DNA of 64,000 bases from Chamaecrista fasciculata (taxonomy: Eukaryota; Streptophyta; Magnoliopsida; Fabales; Fabaceae). Below the pieces are notes generated by a model. The model saw nothing but the letters and a program-made list of their open reading frames with translations, was not told where the DNA came from and did not search any database. The DNA lies in the NCBI GenBank assembly GCA_003254925.1, contig QANZ01046144.1, forward strand, positions 69,549 through 133,548, read 5' to 3'. Of the stretch, positions 12,986 through 26,096 are shown piece after piece. Every line of letters starts with the position of its first letter. The first letter of the stretch is position 1. Made by a program: the position numbers and the translations under genes.

Positions 12986-14744
12986 TGTTATGTCCAATTA
13001 ATCGATGGATTATTGATTCAATAACGAATTTTTTTAAAATTGTGACCCAGTCGATTCTTTTCTTTTCCCTGGCTTATTTTACAAATGAATAGAAATTGAC
13101 GAGGAAAAAGAAAAGAATGATGGTTATTTTTTGGATGGGTGTCTATCTGGTCATTTGCTCTAATTTTTCCATTATTTTTTCCTATTTCACTATTTGTTTT
13201 GGAACACTGTTTTGGAATTGCTATAATCTCCCTAATGCATCTCCTATTCACTAATCTTAGCATTCCTCTGTTTACTAAAATATATATAGGCCTCGACGTT
13301 GACTTTATCTTCTTCCATTTAATTTTCTGTGGTAGACTTTTATTTTCATTATTAGTAGTACAAACTTGGACGTCATATTTATTTATTTCTCTATTTTAAT
13401 TTTTAATGTATATGTAGGTTTTTCTAGTTAGTGTCAGTGTTAAGTGTGAGTGAGATGTTTATTACATGCTCTCTAATGGAAAACAGAGCATGTTAGGTGA
13501 GGATTATGCGCACGAGTAGGTCAAGATAGTCAATAGGTTGTTTATATGATAAGTGAAATTGATCAAAATTAGCAATCTAATAAGTTGATCAAATGAAAAC
13601 ATTAGAGAAGCCTTGAACTACGATCTTTAACAAAGTAATATTGCGATGCCTAGAATATCCTGATAACACATTTTAAAAAATATAAAGATATATTTTAGAG
13701 TAAATTAATAAACTAGTATCCAAAAATCCTCCATTAACCAAAAAGTCCATGGATGTAACTGATAAGTGATAACTCATTATATAAACATGTCTAACAAGTG
13801 ACATTTTCCCCTAAAATCAGTGTCATTTGGGCAAATTTGGGAAATTTGCAAGTTTTAATGTTCCTTATTTTACTTTGAACAAAGATTTGTTTCAACAACT
13901 TCTCTTTTGAGAAAAATGTTAAATTCTTTCTCCTTCAAGTATATGTGTTCGGTGTTCTCAATGAACTTGATTAGCCTGGTCTTCACCTTCAATACATTTT
14001 TAATAGGACCAAACATTAAATTCCCCCATTGGAATTTCTTGCATGTCATGCTCAGTCACATATAGTCTTTCAATTCTAGTGCATTTGCATCTGGTTTTCA
14101 AGAGAGAAAGAGAAAAAAAAAAGCCTCAACTATTTTTTTTTTTATGAAACTCCCTTTTGTATTAATTAATAAAAGATTTATTTCAATACTAAGCGATTTA
14201 GTATTATTTAAACAATATCTCATTTAAAATTTTACAAATATGATGAATTATTGTTTTACTTTCAAAGTTGTGTTCTGCTTTCTGAAAAGTTAATTGCTCA
14301 GTTGTTATTCTATTTGTGTAGTTAGTTAATTTCGTTTTGTTAGTTACAACTTACAACACGTGTACAGTTTATGCCTTATGGTTCATTTGAACTTTTCCAT
14401 ATGTGGCAGCTCCTTATTCATTCAATATACAAGTTCTAATCTTCTTTCTATTTTTAAAGTATTCAGTAATTTTATAAATATTGTGATTAAGCAAAAATAA
14501 AAGGTGACACATTAAAAAGGTAAATGAACAAAAAAAAAATGAAACCTAAAAATAAATAAATAAATAAATAAATAGATTAATCAATTTCGGCCAAAAAAAA
14601 ATAATAGCTTAATCAATCGAGAGACAAAGAAGAAGAAGAACGTAGGAGGAGAGGAGAATCATGAAGATTCAAAAAAATTTTCACTTCCGAACTGATGATT
14701 TAATGGAAGGAACCAAAACACAATTTATAGAGAAAGATCATGAT
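12986..14744. other. Intergenic DNA between the two PME genes
   Basis: Promoter and 5' leader of PME-A on the 12986 side, where a tract (about 13037-13140, gattcttttcttttccctgg) also occurs upstream of PME-B (about 17468-17560) and so marks the shared ancestral promoter. It also holds a fragment of IBR3 exon 10 at 13916-14108. The rest is AT-rich with no gene seen. A plus-strand open frame that runs into PME-B exon 2 is antisense shadow. Confidence 0.6.
13916..14108 (-). pseudogene. Fragment of IBR3 exon 10
   Basis: About 190 bases match IBR3 exon 10 (22226-22485) with many substitutions. Shared stretches include ttaaattctttctccttcaa, tatatgtgttc, atgaacttgattagcct and tctagtgcatttgcatctg, the last running up to the exon's acceptor side. 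Same strand as the parent gene. The flanks do not match IBR3. The frame is damaged. A second partial copy lies at 32954-33512. Confidence 0.75.
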
Positions 14745-17343
14745 CTACTGAATGTGATGGGCCATGGGTCCAAGCGAATATGGAACCCCAGAGTGAACGA
14801 TCCAAGAATCTCCTTCTGCAGCATTTGCAAGCTGATAGAATTTTCCGGGATAGTACTCCGACACTTGCGCCGGCGTCAATCTCAGACTAGATCCCGGCCA
14901 CATTACTCTCTTAGCGACATCGCCGTTAGGTCCCTTATTGTTAGCTTCCATCACTGTGCAAGTTTGATGGTAATCGTTGCCAATAAAAGCCAAATACCCC
15001 TTAGGGTTATAAACTCCGTCAATATAACTATCAATAATCACCGTCTTTGCGTATTGCTTCCATGGCCTAGCCAAATACACCTGAACCTCGCCGTGAAGGA
15101 TCGTCGGAGAAGAGAAACTCGGATCGGCGGTGAAATTGCAAGATTGGAAAACCAAAGCGCTTGGGCCGTCGATTCTGTCTTTTCCGCCGGCGGCGACGAC
15201 CAATTCTTGACCTGGCAATGATTTTCTCAACAAGAATGTGCAGTTTTGGAATACGGCTTCTCCGCCGCCGAATACGAAGTCGATTGTTCCCCAAACATTC
15301 ACGTCTCTGTAGAATTGCCTGAATGAATTTGCGTACAGAGTGTCTTGGTTTCCGTCCACATTGCATTTGTATATCACTGCTTTGTCTCCTGAAACTCGCA
15401 GAGCCACGGCTTGGCCTTTTTCAGCTCCGGCCGTGTTCTCGAATCCGACGTTCACCGCCATGAAATTCACGGAGTTCACCGCTGCAATAAAATTAGTATA
15501 CTAGTTAGTAATTACTTGCAATTATGTTAAGGGACGTTTTTGTAAATTTTGAAATTATTTGGAAGCATTTTGTAATTTTCGCAAAAAGTTATAAAATTCA
15601 TATTCACCCCTTTTAAATAGTTTTGAATAAAATAAACACATGGTTTATCAAACCCAATTTTAATGTTCAATTTTGGACCAAACTCATATTGACCTATTAT
15701 TTAAATAAGTTGAGTTTGGGTTAGTTAAGATGATAGTTGGGTTGAATCAATTGTTGCATCTTCTAGTTGAATCCTAATTTTGGTGTTGTAAATTATAGAT
15801 ATAAGTACATTTTTGGTCTTATAACTTTTATTTAAGTCTCAATTTAATCCTATAATTTTTTTTGTTACACTTTTGGTCTTATATCTTTATAAAAATTGCA
15901 GATTTGGTCTCGTATCAATTTTGGTCTCATAACTTTTTTTATTACACTTTTGGTCCCATATCTTTGTAAAAAGTTGTAGATTTAGTCCTGTATCACTTAA
16001 GGTCCCATATCTTTTCATCAAGTTGTAGAATTGGTCCCATATCTTTGCAAAAAGTTTCACCACCAGTTAATCTGATAAGAAGATACGAGACCAATTTCAC
16101 ACCTGATCCAAAGATATAAAACCAATTCTGCAACATGACCCTAAGATATGTGACCAAAAATGCAACACGAGACTAAATCTGTAATTTTAACAAAAGATAT
16201 AGGACCAAATTGAGACTTTAGTAAAAGTTATGTGACGAAAAGTAGACTTTGAGCTAAATTGTAATTACCGAATGTTGCAGTGCTCCAGGTTGTGATGCCT
16301 TCTCTGTTGTTTTTGCTGCCGGAGAAGATGGTCTTGGTAGGGCCATCTCCGATGATGGTGACATAATCATGAGTGTAAGCTTGAAGCTCGATGTTCTCCT
16401 TGTAAACTCCAGCCCTGACGTAGATAACATAGGGCTTCTTGTTCATTGGAGGCACTGTCTTAAGAGCTTCGGTTAGGGTTTTGAATTTTCCCCTTCCGTC
16501 TTGAGCCACAACCACATCGGGCTTCACCTTCTTCTTGTTTCCGATTCTAATTAGCTTTCTCTGGTGATGGTTTATCCAGGTAGGGTCCGATTCTGAAACA
16601 GAGGACGACGACAATAGCTTCCTGCTTTTGTTATCTCCGTTAATTTCAGCAAGCACATTGTCTAATTTGAAATCGGTGAAGTTAAATCCCTTGAAAACTT
16701 CGCTCATTCCGTTTACAATGTCCAACGCGTTATTGCTCAATTCCAACGATTTCTTCAATACCTTCGCCATTTTCTGCCCTGATTCTGTCGTATTTGTATC
16801 TTGAAATCCGTCCAAGCATGTGTGCTGGTGAGTAATCGCTGCTTGAAGCCAAACTTGAAGATCGTAAGCGTATTCGTTGATTTTGCTCACATCGAACTTA
16901 TCCACTTTCTCAATCGAAGCATTAAGGCTGTTTATGGCTAATCCGAAGACCTGTTTACACACTTCGAGTGCGTCTTTGGTTTTTGGGTCTTTGGCCAGAT
17001 CGTTGTACAATTTGCTGTTGTGGATTTGCTTGTGAAGCTCCTCGACGGTGGAATTAAACGCTGCTTTCACCAGAGTTTTCATATCGGCGTTTCCGTCCGG
17101 TCCGACCGCTTTTTCTAGACTCTTCTCGCATGTTGATTTGTATTCGGCTGAAGTGCAAATTGTGTCCACGTTCTTCTGAGATGCTGAAATCGACGACGAC
17201 GACGATGTGGCGGCCGGAGCAGCTTCTTCGTTCTTTTCTCCGCCGACGGCCACGGCGGCGACCATGGCGATCAGAAGAACGGAAGAAACTCCGATGATCG
17301 CCGTTTTCTTCTTTCTCTCGGAAGCACCATTATCTCCAGACAT
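14745..17343 (-). CDS. PME-B: pectin methylesterase with N-terminal inhibitor domain (type I)
   Basis: Two exons, 16269-17343 and 14745-15481, with a GT/AG intron in the same position and phase as PME-A intron 2, giving 603 codons plus stop. PME-B lacks the intron that splits the inhibitor domain in PME-A. Residues about 14-34 form a signal anchor. The PMEI domain has C63, C72, C129 and C176. Processing motifs are RKLL (241-244) and a variant RKLI (262-265). Catalytic features are GVYKE (312-316), QAVALR (382-387), QDTLY with Asp405, DFVFG with Asp426, and LARPW with Arg497. All active-site residues are present, so the gene looks functional. Wall pectin demethylation is the expected role. The start is the ATG at 17343, giving the same MSGD start as PME-A. 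It is a tandem duplicate lying upstream of PME-A on the same strand. Confidence 0.95.
15790..16255. mobile_element. Foldback element, copy 2, inside the PME-B intron
   Basis: Same palindromic family as 2757-3165: ttttggtcttatatctttat on the left and aaaagatataggaccaaatt on the right. It fills most of the intron and stops a few bases before the exon 1 donor at 16268. No coding capacity. Confidence 0.7.
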
Positions 17344-19418
17344 CCTGGTTTTCTATTTAATTAAAGCAAACTTCAATTTCTAATTATTATTATTATTATT
17401 ATTATATATATATATATTCTATGATAGAAAGAAAAAAAGGTAAGTAATTAGTAAATTAGGGCCGATCGATTCTTTTCTTTTTCCCGGCGTATTTTTTCCC
17501 AGTAAATCCAAATGAAAAGGAAGCCAAGAGAAAAAAGAAAAGAATGATGGTTATTATTTTCTGGATGCCTCAGACTCTTTGTTTGGGCTCTGTTTTTCAA
17601 GCACCCTGTGTTGGTATTTATATTCACACAAACTAACGCCTGTTTTGGAATGAGAGGTCAGGAATTCATACATTTATTTGTTACAATGTCTCCCCATGCA
17701 TCGCTTATTATTTTACTAATCTTAGCATTTCTATGTTTACTAGCTCAAATATAGTAGTAGGCCCTCGACTTTCTCTCTTCCTCTTGACTATTTCTGGCAC
17801 ACTTTTATCGACGACATGCATGCGCTTTTGGACCAGATCGAATAAATATGATTTATTTTTACAAGGTTCTCAAAATTTAGAGTCAGATAATACAATTTTT
17901 AGACTATATATTTATTACTTAATTCATTTCAATGCATCAAAACTTATGAAGTACGAATTCTAATATGAATACGGGACACGAAAAGAGATACACACGTCAA
18001 ATTCTTACAATTATATTTATATATATATAATTAAAAATCTATAAATATTGATGTAAACTTTAAAAATTACAATACATATTCATCATATATGTCATTATTC
18101 TTTATTGTTCATCATGTTAGAGTCACAAGAAACTGATTATATATTTTAAAACTTATAAATAAGTGCCGTATGGTGTCCGTGTTCGACACTGTAACATGCC
18201 TTCAAAATGAAGTGTTTATGCTTCATAGATCAAAACATACTCCTACTATTATTTTATTTGTCATTATGCATATACATATGATAATTAATAGGATTAAAAT
18301 TATTTTAATAATTTTAAAAAAAGTATAAAATTATTGCCAATGAAGTTTGGCTCACTTGGTCACCTTCCGTTCATGACAATTGCTAAATGCTCTTTGAGTC
18401 TGAAAATCTGCCTTGACCCTGGACTGGGGCGTCATCCCCTCACTTAAATTTTTTATTACGAAAAAAAAGTATAAAATTATTCAACAACCACCCTATTTCA
18501 ACAAAATATCTCATAAGTTATTAAACAATCTTTTTCAAAATAATTTTCATAAAATATCTCATCTTATTGAATTGTTATTTATTTATTTTTCTTTGAAAAA
18601 ATATAAATTTTCATGACAAAATTTTAAAATCACAAGATTGATGAAATGTAAGATCATAATTAAGTTGTATAGATAAAATTATAAACTCATAAGTTTTTTT
18701 TTTAAAAAAAAAATTGGCTGAATAAGGTTTTAAAATTTAAATTGAGATTTCACAACTATGGATATTCATAGTACATCTTTCTTTTAGCATCCATGTGTGC
18801 GTAGGTTTGCAAGTTTAGTGTCACTGTTGAGTTTGAGTAAAATAGCCCCTAAAGCAACTAGAGGGAACAATGCTATTACAGATTTACAGGTGGCATTTTT
18901 ATCTTTCGTTAAAGCGAATCTTGTTTTACACCCTCAGTTAACCTTATCATTGTTATCAACAGTTACGCGAGTAAATTTTATCCTAGTTAGCATCGACCTA
19001 TATATATCTACGTTTTCTTAACCAATTCGAGACGGTGTTATATTAGATCTTGACTTTGTGAAACTATGACAATGTAAATATATCATTTTCTTTGAGGATT
19101 AGAGGACAAGCGGGGAAGGACTCCAAAAAGATAAAAATACATTCCATAAAGCCTAAAAACATCAGATACTTAAAATACATTCCGATAAACATATCGTCTT
19201 ATCATTCTCACATTGCAGTGATCAAAGAGAATGTAGGAATAAAAAACGTACACTTTTATGTGTGTGTGTACAGTGTAAATCATCTTCTGAAGCTTCATCC
19301 AGTGGATCTCAAGCCCCTTATTCATGGTCATCCAGTTTCGTTGTTTCTTCTCTTTTTACCCCTTTATGGGGGTGATCTCAAATTCTCAATCTAGTCCAGA
19401 GTGTAAACAGAGAAGTAA
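17344..19418. other. Intergenic DNA between PME-B and IBR3
   Basis: 17344-17600 is the PME-B leader and promoter, with an ATT/AT microsatellite at 17382-17420 and the tract shared with PME-A. The remainder is AT-rich. A short segment at 18346-18450 (ggctcacttggtcacc) resembles a tRNA box A and could be a SINE scrap, but no box B is convincing. 19100-19418 is the likely 3' UTR and downstream region of IBR3. Confidence 0.5.
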
Positions 19419-22400
19419 TTATAGCTTGGCTCTGCGCAATTCCAACTTAGCTATGGTACCCAAGTGGACTTCATCTGGCCCGTCGGCGATTCTTAAAGTC
19501 CTTGCAGCAGCCCACAGATGTGCCAGTACAGTGTCAGACGATACGCCGGCTCCTCCGTGGACTTGAATTGCCATGTCAATCACCTTAAGTGCCATGTTTG
19601 GTGCAGCCACCTGCTCCACGAGAAAGCATAATGTTACGGCAAAATTCAACATTGTTGATTATGCAATTTGGATCCTCTATAGTGTACTATAGGTGAAGTG
19701 CAGAGAGAGAAAGGAATAAGTAGAGAGAAAGAGTGGGTTCCACCGACACTTTCTCTCAGCACTACACCCCTAAAGTACTATAGAGGATCCAAACTGTTGA
19801 TTACCATACCATACCATACCACCAAAGCCTTATCCCACTAGGTGGGGTCGGCTATATGGAACAACTGACGTTGATCCATACGAGAGACACGACAAATGTT
19901 TTACGTTGGCTGTCGCTTGCCTAACACAATCCTCCTCTTTTAACGGGCTTGGGACCGTCAGTGTAAGCATAAGCAAACACAGTCTAAGCAAATTGTTGAT
20001 TATGAGTGAAATAATATGTAGGACCTGATGCTGCATTATGAACAAGAAACTACCTTGGCCATTGCTATGATCCCACGAGCTTCTTTGTTCCCCAGCCTGT
20101 CAAGCTGATCTGCAGCTTCCAGCACCAACAATCTCGTCTTCTCCAACTCTATTCGACACTAGAAGAAGAAAAACCCAAAAATTATACAAGCAAGTGGCTT
20201 TTGTGGATTCTTCAATCACCGTCACGGGTTGAATAAGAACTTAGAGCACAGATTAATTAATCTCAATACCTTGGCCATATCTGAAAGAAAAGAACCATGT
20301 TGAGCAATTAACTTCCCAAATGTCCTTCTACTGAGAGCCCTTTGAGCCATCATAAGCATTCCTCTCTCAGCAGCACCTATTAATCTCATACAATGGTGCA
20401 ACCTTCCTGGACCTAGTCTACCCTGTAAGATTGCAAGTCAATTCCGCATTAACGATATTCTTTTTGGTACTTGAATAAGTATCCCTAAAGTAAAACGAGA
20501 ATCTCTACATTGTTTCTGTCAGAATGATATTATCTCATGGGATCTTTTTGGAACATATTCTAACTCTCAATCTAGCATCCACTTACAAATGATAATTTCT
20601 AGTTACCAAAAGTAGTCATGCTTGAAATTGTTTTCACTTCTTGTCTATGTTTGTCTTAGTAACTTGTTCACCTCGACCATGCAAAGAATTCAAGCATTAA
20701 GTTTGTAACTTCTCTTAGATTCATGCAATATTTCATCTGATTAGTGGAAAATATGTTGAGTTTGGGGGGATAAATTAACAAGGGTTAAAACCACTATCAC
20801 ATGTTAGTATCATGCCACTTAATGCAAGGGAAGCTAATTTAACTTACTTGAGCAATTTCAAATCCACGTCCTTCACCTAGTATAATATTCTTTGCTGGTA
20901 CTACCACATTGTTAAAAGTTACTTCTGCATGCCCATGAGGTGCATCATCAAACCCAAACACCATCAATGGCCTCTTTACATGAACACCAGGAGTCTTGAT
21001 ATCCACTAAGATCATAGATTGCTGTTTGTGCTTAGCTGCATTGAAGTCAGTTTTCCCCTGTGCAGGTTGGCTTCAATCAAATTCTATTAACAAGAATAGC
21101 GCATGGGATGTTAGTCGACCAAATACTCACCATGACTATAAGAAGTCTGCATCTTGGATCCATGGCACCACTTGTCCACCATTTTGTCCCATTGATGATA
21201 TATGAATCTCCTTGCCTATCATTGGAAAGCAATAAAAAAAAAATTATATATTCCATAGGCATTCATGTGTCTAACTATTTTTCGGGATTGAGCACATGAT
21301 TTTTTTAAGAAAGATTGTCAATAATCCTACCTCTTGATAGAACACTCAATATTGGTTGCATCAGAAGATGCAACACCTGGTTCTGTCATACCAAATCCAG
21401 ACCTAATCGTTCCCTCAAGCAAAGGAATAAGCCATTCTTGTAATTGTTCTTTATTTCCATAGCGCAGTAAAACCTGATATTTTGCAAAGTAACTTGTTAT
21501 ATCTAGATCAAACAAAAATACAATGACAGCAGAGGGAGATGTTGATCCATCCAGTGAAGAATCTAATTTAAGAGCTTGAAGATGGCAAATCCATTCAAGT
21601 ATGATCAACCCTTCTTATCTGCAAGTTCCATCTTACCTCCATATTACCTGTGTCAGGTGGATTACAATTAAACACTTGTGGAGCCCAGACAGAACGACCC
21701 ATGATCTCGCAAAGGTATCCATATTCAAGGTTTGTAAGGCCAGCACCCAATAACAAGTCATCTGCATTACTAGAGGTGCTACCATCAAAAATTAGTTTTT
21801 TTGCCCTAGCAGCGCTGTCAATCTGCATTAAAACAGAGAAATTACCAGCTTACACTAAAAGACCAAATCAAATTACAGTTCAAATCATGTATTGAGAAGC
21901 TAACTTTTGAACTGTGAATTATAGATCATGTCTTATACAATTCATAAACATGAGGAAAAAATCATCTAAGATAGAGAACAATGTTGAATAGACAACTCAA
22001 ATTATAAATCAATAGTCACACGGCTTTTTTTTTTCCGTAAAAAAAAATTGCAAAAGAAATGACATTTTGATTAGGAGAAAATCTTTGGAGGAATAAAAGA
22101 AGAAGGTTCATGGTAAAGCCTTTAACTTTAGAGGACTAAATTTAGAGAAAAGTGTTATGTTAGAGACTATTAATTTAATCATAAATTAATTACTGAAAAC
22201 TAAAGAGCATAGTCAAGATGATTACAGGTATCCACAAGTTCCACAAGCCTTCCTTCTTTGCCAACTCCTTTAATTTCTCCTCCTCTGGATGAACAGTCCA
22301 ACGTGATGCAGAGTGGGCAAGTTCATAAAATTCTTTTTCCTTCGGGTATATGTGTTCCTCCATGAACTTTATTAGCCTACTCCTTAGCTTTAAAACCTTC

Positions 22401-25293
22401 TTACTAGGAACAAACTTCCCCCCATCCGAAATGCCTTGCACATCATGCTCATTCAAAAAGTCTTTCGAGTCTAGTGCATTTCCATCTGATTTTAAAGAGT
22501 AAAAGAACTTTAGCTATTCTCTTATGATAATAATCTTGTCAAATTATTAGTATCCCATCAGCACAAAATTATATCATGTGTAAGAGCCCATAAAAGTCAA
22601 ATGGTCTACTTACCAGATGGAGGATGCTGAGGAAGCACAGATTTCTGCTCAATAAATTCCCAAGCAGCATCAATAAGGCCATTTCCTAGGTCCCCTGCGT
22701 AACGAGCACGCTCACCCCCTGAAGCATTGCCCTAGAATGAATAACAAGAAGCCATGAATCTTTAAATTTTAAACTCCCATTATAAAAGCTTCTCGAATAA
22801 GATACCTTAGTCCATCTATTATACACTCCTGCATAGATAGAAGCACCGCGGAAAAGAGAAAAGGCAACATAGAACTTCCACTCAGCAACAGGCCATCTTC
22901 TTCCCTGGCAAAGAAAATTACAGTCAGGGTTTTTCAATTTTAGGCGAACCAGGATATAATTTAACCCCTATTGATTTGACCATTTGCCGGCTATGGGAGA
23001 CAAGAACGGGTTGCACATATTATTTACAGAAAAACAAGATAGATGAACGAATCGATGATAGATCAGATATGTAGTAAAAGCCACCCTGGTTAATGTACAC
23101 GAACATTCAATATAAAATATGTATCTTAAAAAAGAGAAAGAGGAAGAAGATGTGATTCAATTTTCAAGTTACAAAAGGTTGAGCATTGTCTAGTCCATGC
23201 AGAGCCAAGTTTACAAATCTCCTTAGAATTACAGTAATGAAATTAGCTAGTAACTATTGAGTGTTTAATAGCTTTTCTAACTCTCAGCAAGAATATGCCC
23301 TCAGGCAAGCAATTTATTTTGAGTCTCCTTTATCTAAACCTGAACCAAACCTTAATAATTCATATATGACACATTAGTGTTAGTGTTATGGCACTTACTG
23401 ACAAAGAACAGTATTCGGCCAAATATTCTGCTTGTGTAGGAATTCCAGGAATTCCAGAGTGTTCCAGGCCTTTATGCATTTTGTCAAGCCCCATGTCTGC
23501 AATATAAGGCTGCCAAAGGAGGAAATAAGAATTAAATTGGCGAGTTCTTCTTCCATTTTCTAATGAAATAAATATCAACATTATCCTAGAAAAATGCCAC
23601 ATTACTGTGTAATATAACAAATAGCCTTTTAAGCACCAGAGCATTGAGAATTTAATATAATACGTACCATACAGCTATATGCAACATCACACATTTGGTT
23701 ACCAAGGGTTGACAATTCCCAGTCAAGTACACCAATTACTCGATCCTGCAGCAGAAACAAATCAGATCAGGCAAATAACTCAGGTTCTAAGATTTGATGG
23801 ACTGCTAATCTTTACACTGTCTAGAATGAATTTTATGTCTCTTTCATCTAACTTTGACCATCATCTGATAGAGAGATCCATGGATTGGTAACAGAACCCG
23901 ATAAATAATATTGACATTCACATTAATTAAAAAGTGCAGGAAACTATGTATTCTTGTTTTATGCATTGTACCTCAATGGGGTGGAACACAAGATTATCAA
24001 TGCGAAAATCTCCATGGACTAGACCTGCTGTTGCTCCAGAAGAGTCTTCAGGGGGAATATGTTGTCGTAGCCAACCAACCAGAGCAAACATTTTAGGATT
24101 ACTTGCTGGTTCACCCTCACTAGTAGAAGCAACATATTGCTTAGCCCACCGCTCGATCTAAAATAAACAGAACTGCCATGAGTCCAATAGAGTTGATAAA
24201 ACTTAAAGTTTAATCCCAACCTTCTTTTGTCCAGGTAATATCTAGAGGTGGGAACGAAAACAAAGTATGGGGAAGATGCAAAATGGTCCTGATTACTTGA
24301 ATCAAGAGGGGGCTAACCCCTTAAAATAACTAAAGCAAAATCTTTTGCATATTGAACTGTCTTAACTAAAGCAAGGTATGACCATGAACACATATAAAAT
24401 AAGCATTTTAGCTTGAAATCATCTACAACTAATTCATAGCTCACCTGTCTTTGACAATAATTGTTACGACGCCCATACTTTCCCAGTCCAATGGCGTCCA
24501 CATCAACAGAGTGTAAAGAAGCCAATGTTTTAGCAGTTTCCCGGTAAATTGCTTTCCTCTTTTCTGGTGCCAAGCCCTAGTAGTAATACATTGAAATTAC
24601 ATAACTTAGATATCAATCAGATGGTAATTTGTAATCAATCAGATTGACAAATCATACCGGTAGCTTAGGGTCAACAAATATGCGTCCCTCCAAAAATTCC
24701 ATGATGTAAAATTGTGTTCCAATTACACTTGGATCATTGCAGAAACAGAAAGCTTTGGGAACTGGAACTTTGGTATGAATTCCTAACGCCTGGAGAACCT
24801 GAAATTAAGAAAATAGACGACAAGACAAAATGTAATGTAACTGTGCTAACATACTGAGATTGATTTGTCTAATTCCCAAAAGATTGTTACAATTGTGAGA
24901 GTACCTGAAATTCTCTGTCGACGGCATGAGCTGAGGCCAACAATTTTCCATGGGGCTTCTTCCTTAGAACATAACGTTTCACCGAGTCCCCTGAACCAAC
25001 TTCCAGCAAGTAGGTAGGGTTCGATTGGCCGTGTCCGAACTACACAGAAGTCATCAAAATTTGAAGTACTCGATCATGAAAACAATCACCAAATTCAACG
25101 CAAAAAGAAGGAAAACCAGAAAACAAAAAAGCACAGAAAAAAAGAGAGACTAGGTTACCTGGGAGACAGTAAAACGAGATGGAGAATGAGGGAATCCTGA
25201 GATATTGGCGGAGGCATAGCGTAGCAAGGCGGTGAGATCGAACTCTTGAGCCGGATTCACTTGGCCTACAAGCTCGGAGGTGCTTCTAGCCAT
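19419..25293 (-). CDS. IBR3: IBR3-type peroxisomal acyl-CoA dehydrogenase with APH-like kinase domain
   Basis: Seventeen exons, all with GT/AG junctions and consistent phase: 25159-25293, 24905-25039, 24658-24798, 24445-24576, 23972-24157, 23668-23745, 23399-23509, 22806-22904, 22614-22731, 22226-22485, 21637-21822, 21331-21473, 21131-21215, 20848-21057, 20270-20422, 20054-20158 and 19419-19610. They give 822 codons plus stop, close to the family length. The N-terminal half is a phosphotransferase-like domain with VHGDFRIDN (Asp231, Asn236) and LDWE (Asp251). The C-terminal half is an acyl-CoA dehydrogenase with [13 protein letters not shown] (553-565) and QVHGGAGVS (775-783). The last residues, AKL, are a PTS1 peroxisomal signal. 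In Arabidopsis IBR3 acts in peroxisomal beta-oxidation of indole-3-butyric acid to auxin. No lesion is seen, so the gene looks functional. Intron 16 carries nested small insertions. Two partial copies lie elsewhere in the window. Confidence 0.96.
19651..20004. mobile_element. Nested small insertions in IBR3 intron 16
   Basis: A perfect 13-base direct repeat attgttgattatg flanks the segment (19651-19663 and 19992-20004), and a shorter copy, tgttgatta, sits between (19795-19803). The left part (19664-19794) is a hairpin MITE: tttggatcctctatagt on one side, actatagaggatccaaa on the other. The right part (19804-19991) starts with tandem accat units and contains the widely dispersed plant word ccactaggtggggtcggcta. 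It looks like a SINE on the minus strand with a (GGTAT)n tail and target duplication gttgatta. Confidence 0.6.
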
Positions 25294-26088
25294 ATCCGAC
25301 TTTGAAATTGAAAAGAATCACAAAATCAAATTAATCAATGATTGATTGATTAATTTTCGAGTTTACGATTGCGCGATGACTGTGTACGACCATAGAAAAG
25401 GGTCACGAATGTCGAGGAAGAAATAGAAGCGGAACTTTAAAATTGTCGCCAGAAAGATAAGTAGGAGGACGGTACAAGCATTTAATAGATAGTAGATAGC
25501 AGATACGTCTGGTTTTCTAGTAGAGGTTTGAAAAAGACACAATTCCTATTTTTTTTTTAAACTTCAACTAGAAAATCCAATAAAGTATGGGTATTCGTAC
25601 ATGTACTCTAATATTCGATATTTGATGGATATTTTAAATATTTGAAAAACTCAAAAATAATAAATATAAAATAAAAATATATAAAATATTTATATTATAG
25701 AATATCGGATACTGGTACCCTAACTATCCGTTCATTTCAGACGGATACCAAATAGTTGAAGTAATATATGTATTCATCCGATATCTGATAATTTTTTATT
25801 TTTTACTACTCGTACTATATTTGATATTCGGTATCTAACGGATATTAAATATTTTTTATGGGTGAATTTGGACGAATATCTTAAATATCGGCCCAAATTG
25901 TCATTCTTATTTCTAATGGAGGTTTGAAAAAGACAAAATTCCTTTTATTTTTTTGAAGTACACTAGTTAAAAGTCTTAAAAACTAGTAGAATTAAAATGA
26001 CAATAAAAACGGACCAAAAGAAAGATAACTTTGGGGGAGAAAGTCAAAAAGCCAATATGCTAGTGAAGGGCTACCTGGTTCAATATGC
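25294..26088. other. IBR3 upstream region with a duplicated-flank insertion
   Basis: 25294-25500 is the leader and promoter of IBR3. The segment at about 25565-25905 is dense in tattcg/cgaata words with complementary ends (gggtattcgtac, then gacgaatatcttaaat). It is flanked by two copies of a roughly 50-base sequence (25513-25570 and 25912-25975, sharing gaggtttgaaaaagac). No gene is seen. Confidence 0.5.
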
Positions 26089-26096
26089 ATCTCAAC

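Noticed and set aside
14661..15221. 186-codon plus-strand ORF
   Set aside because: It is the antisense shadow of PME-B exon 2, whose minus-strand reading has all catalytic motifs.
18346..18450. tRNA-like box A (ggctcacttgg) suggesting a tRNA or SINE
   Set aside because: No cloverleaf and no convincing box B; too short to call.
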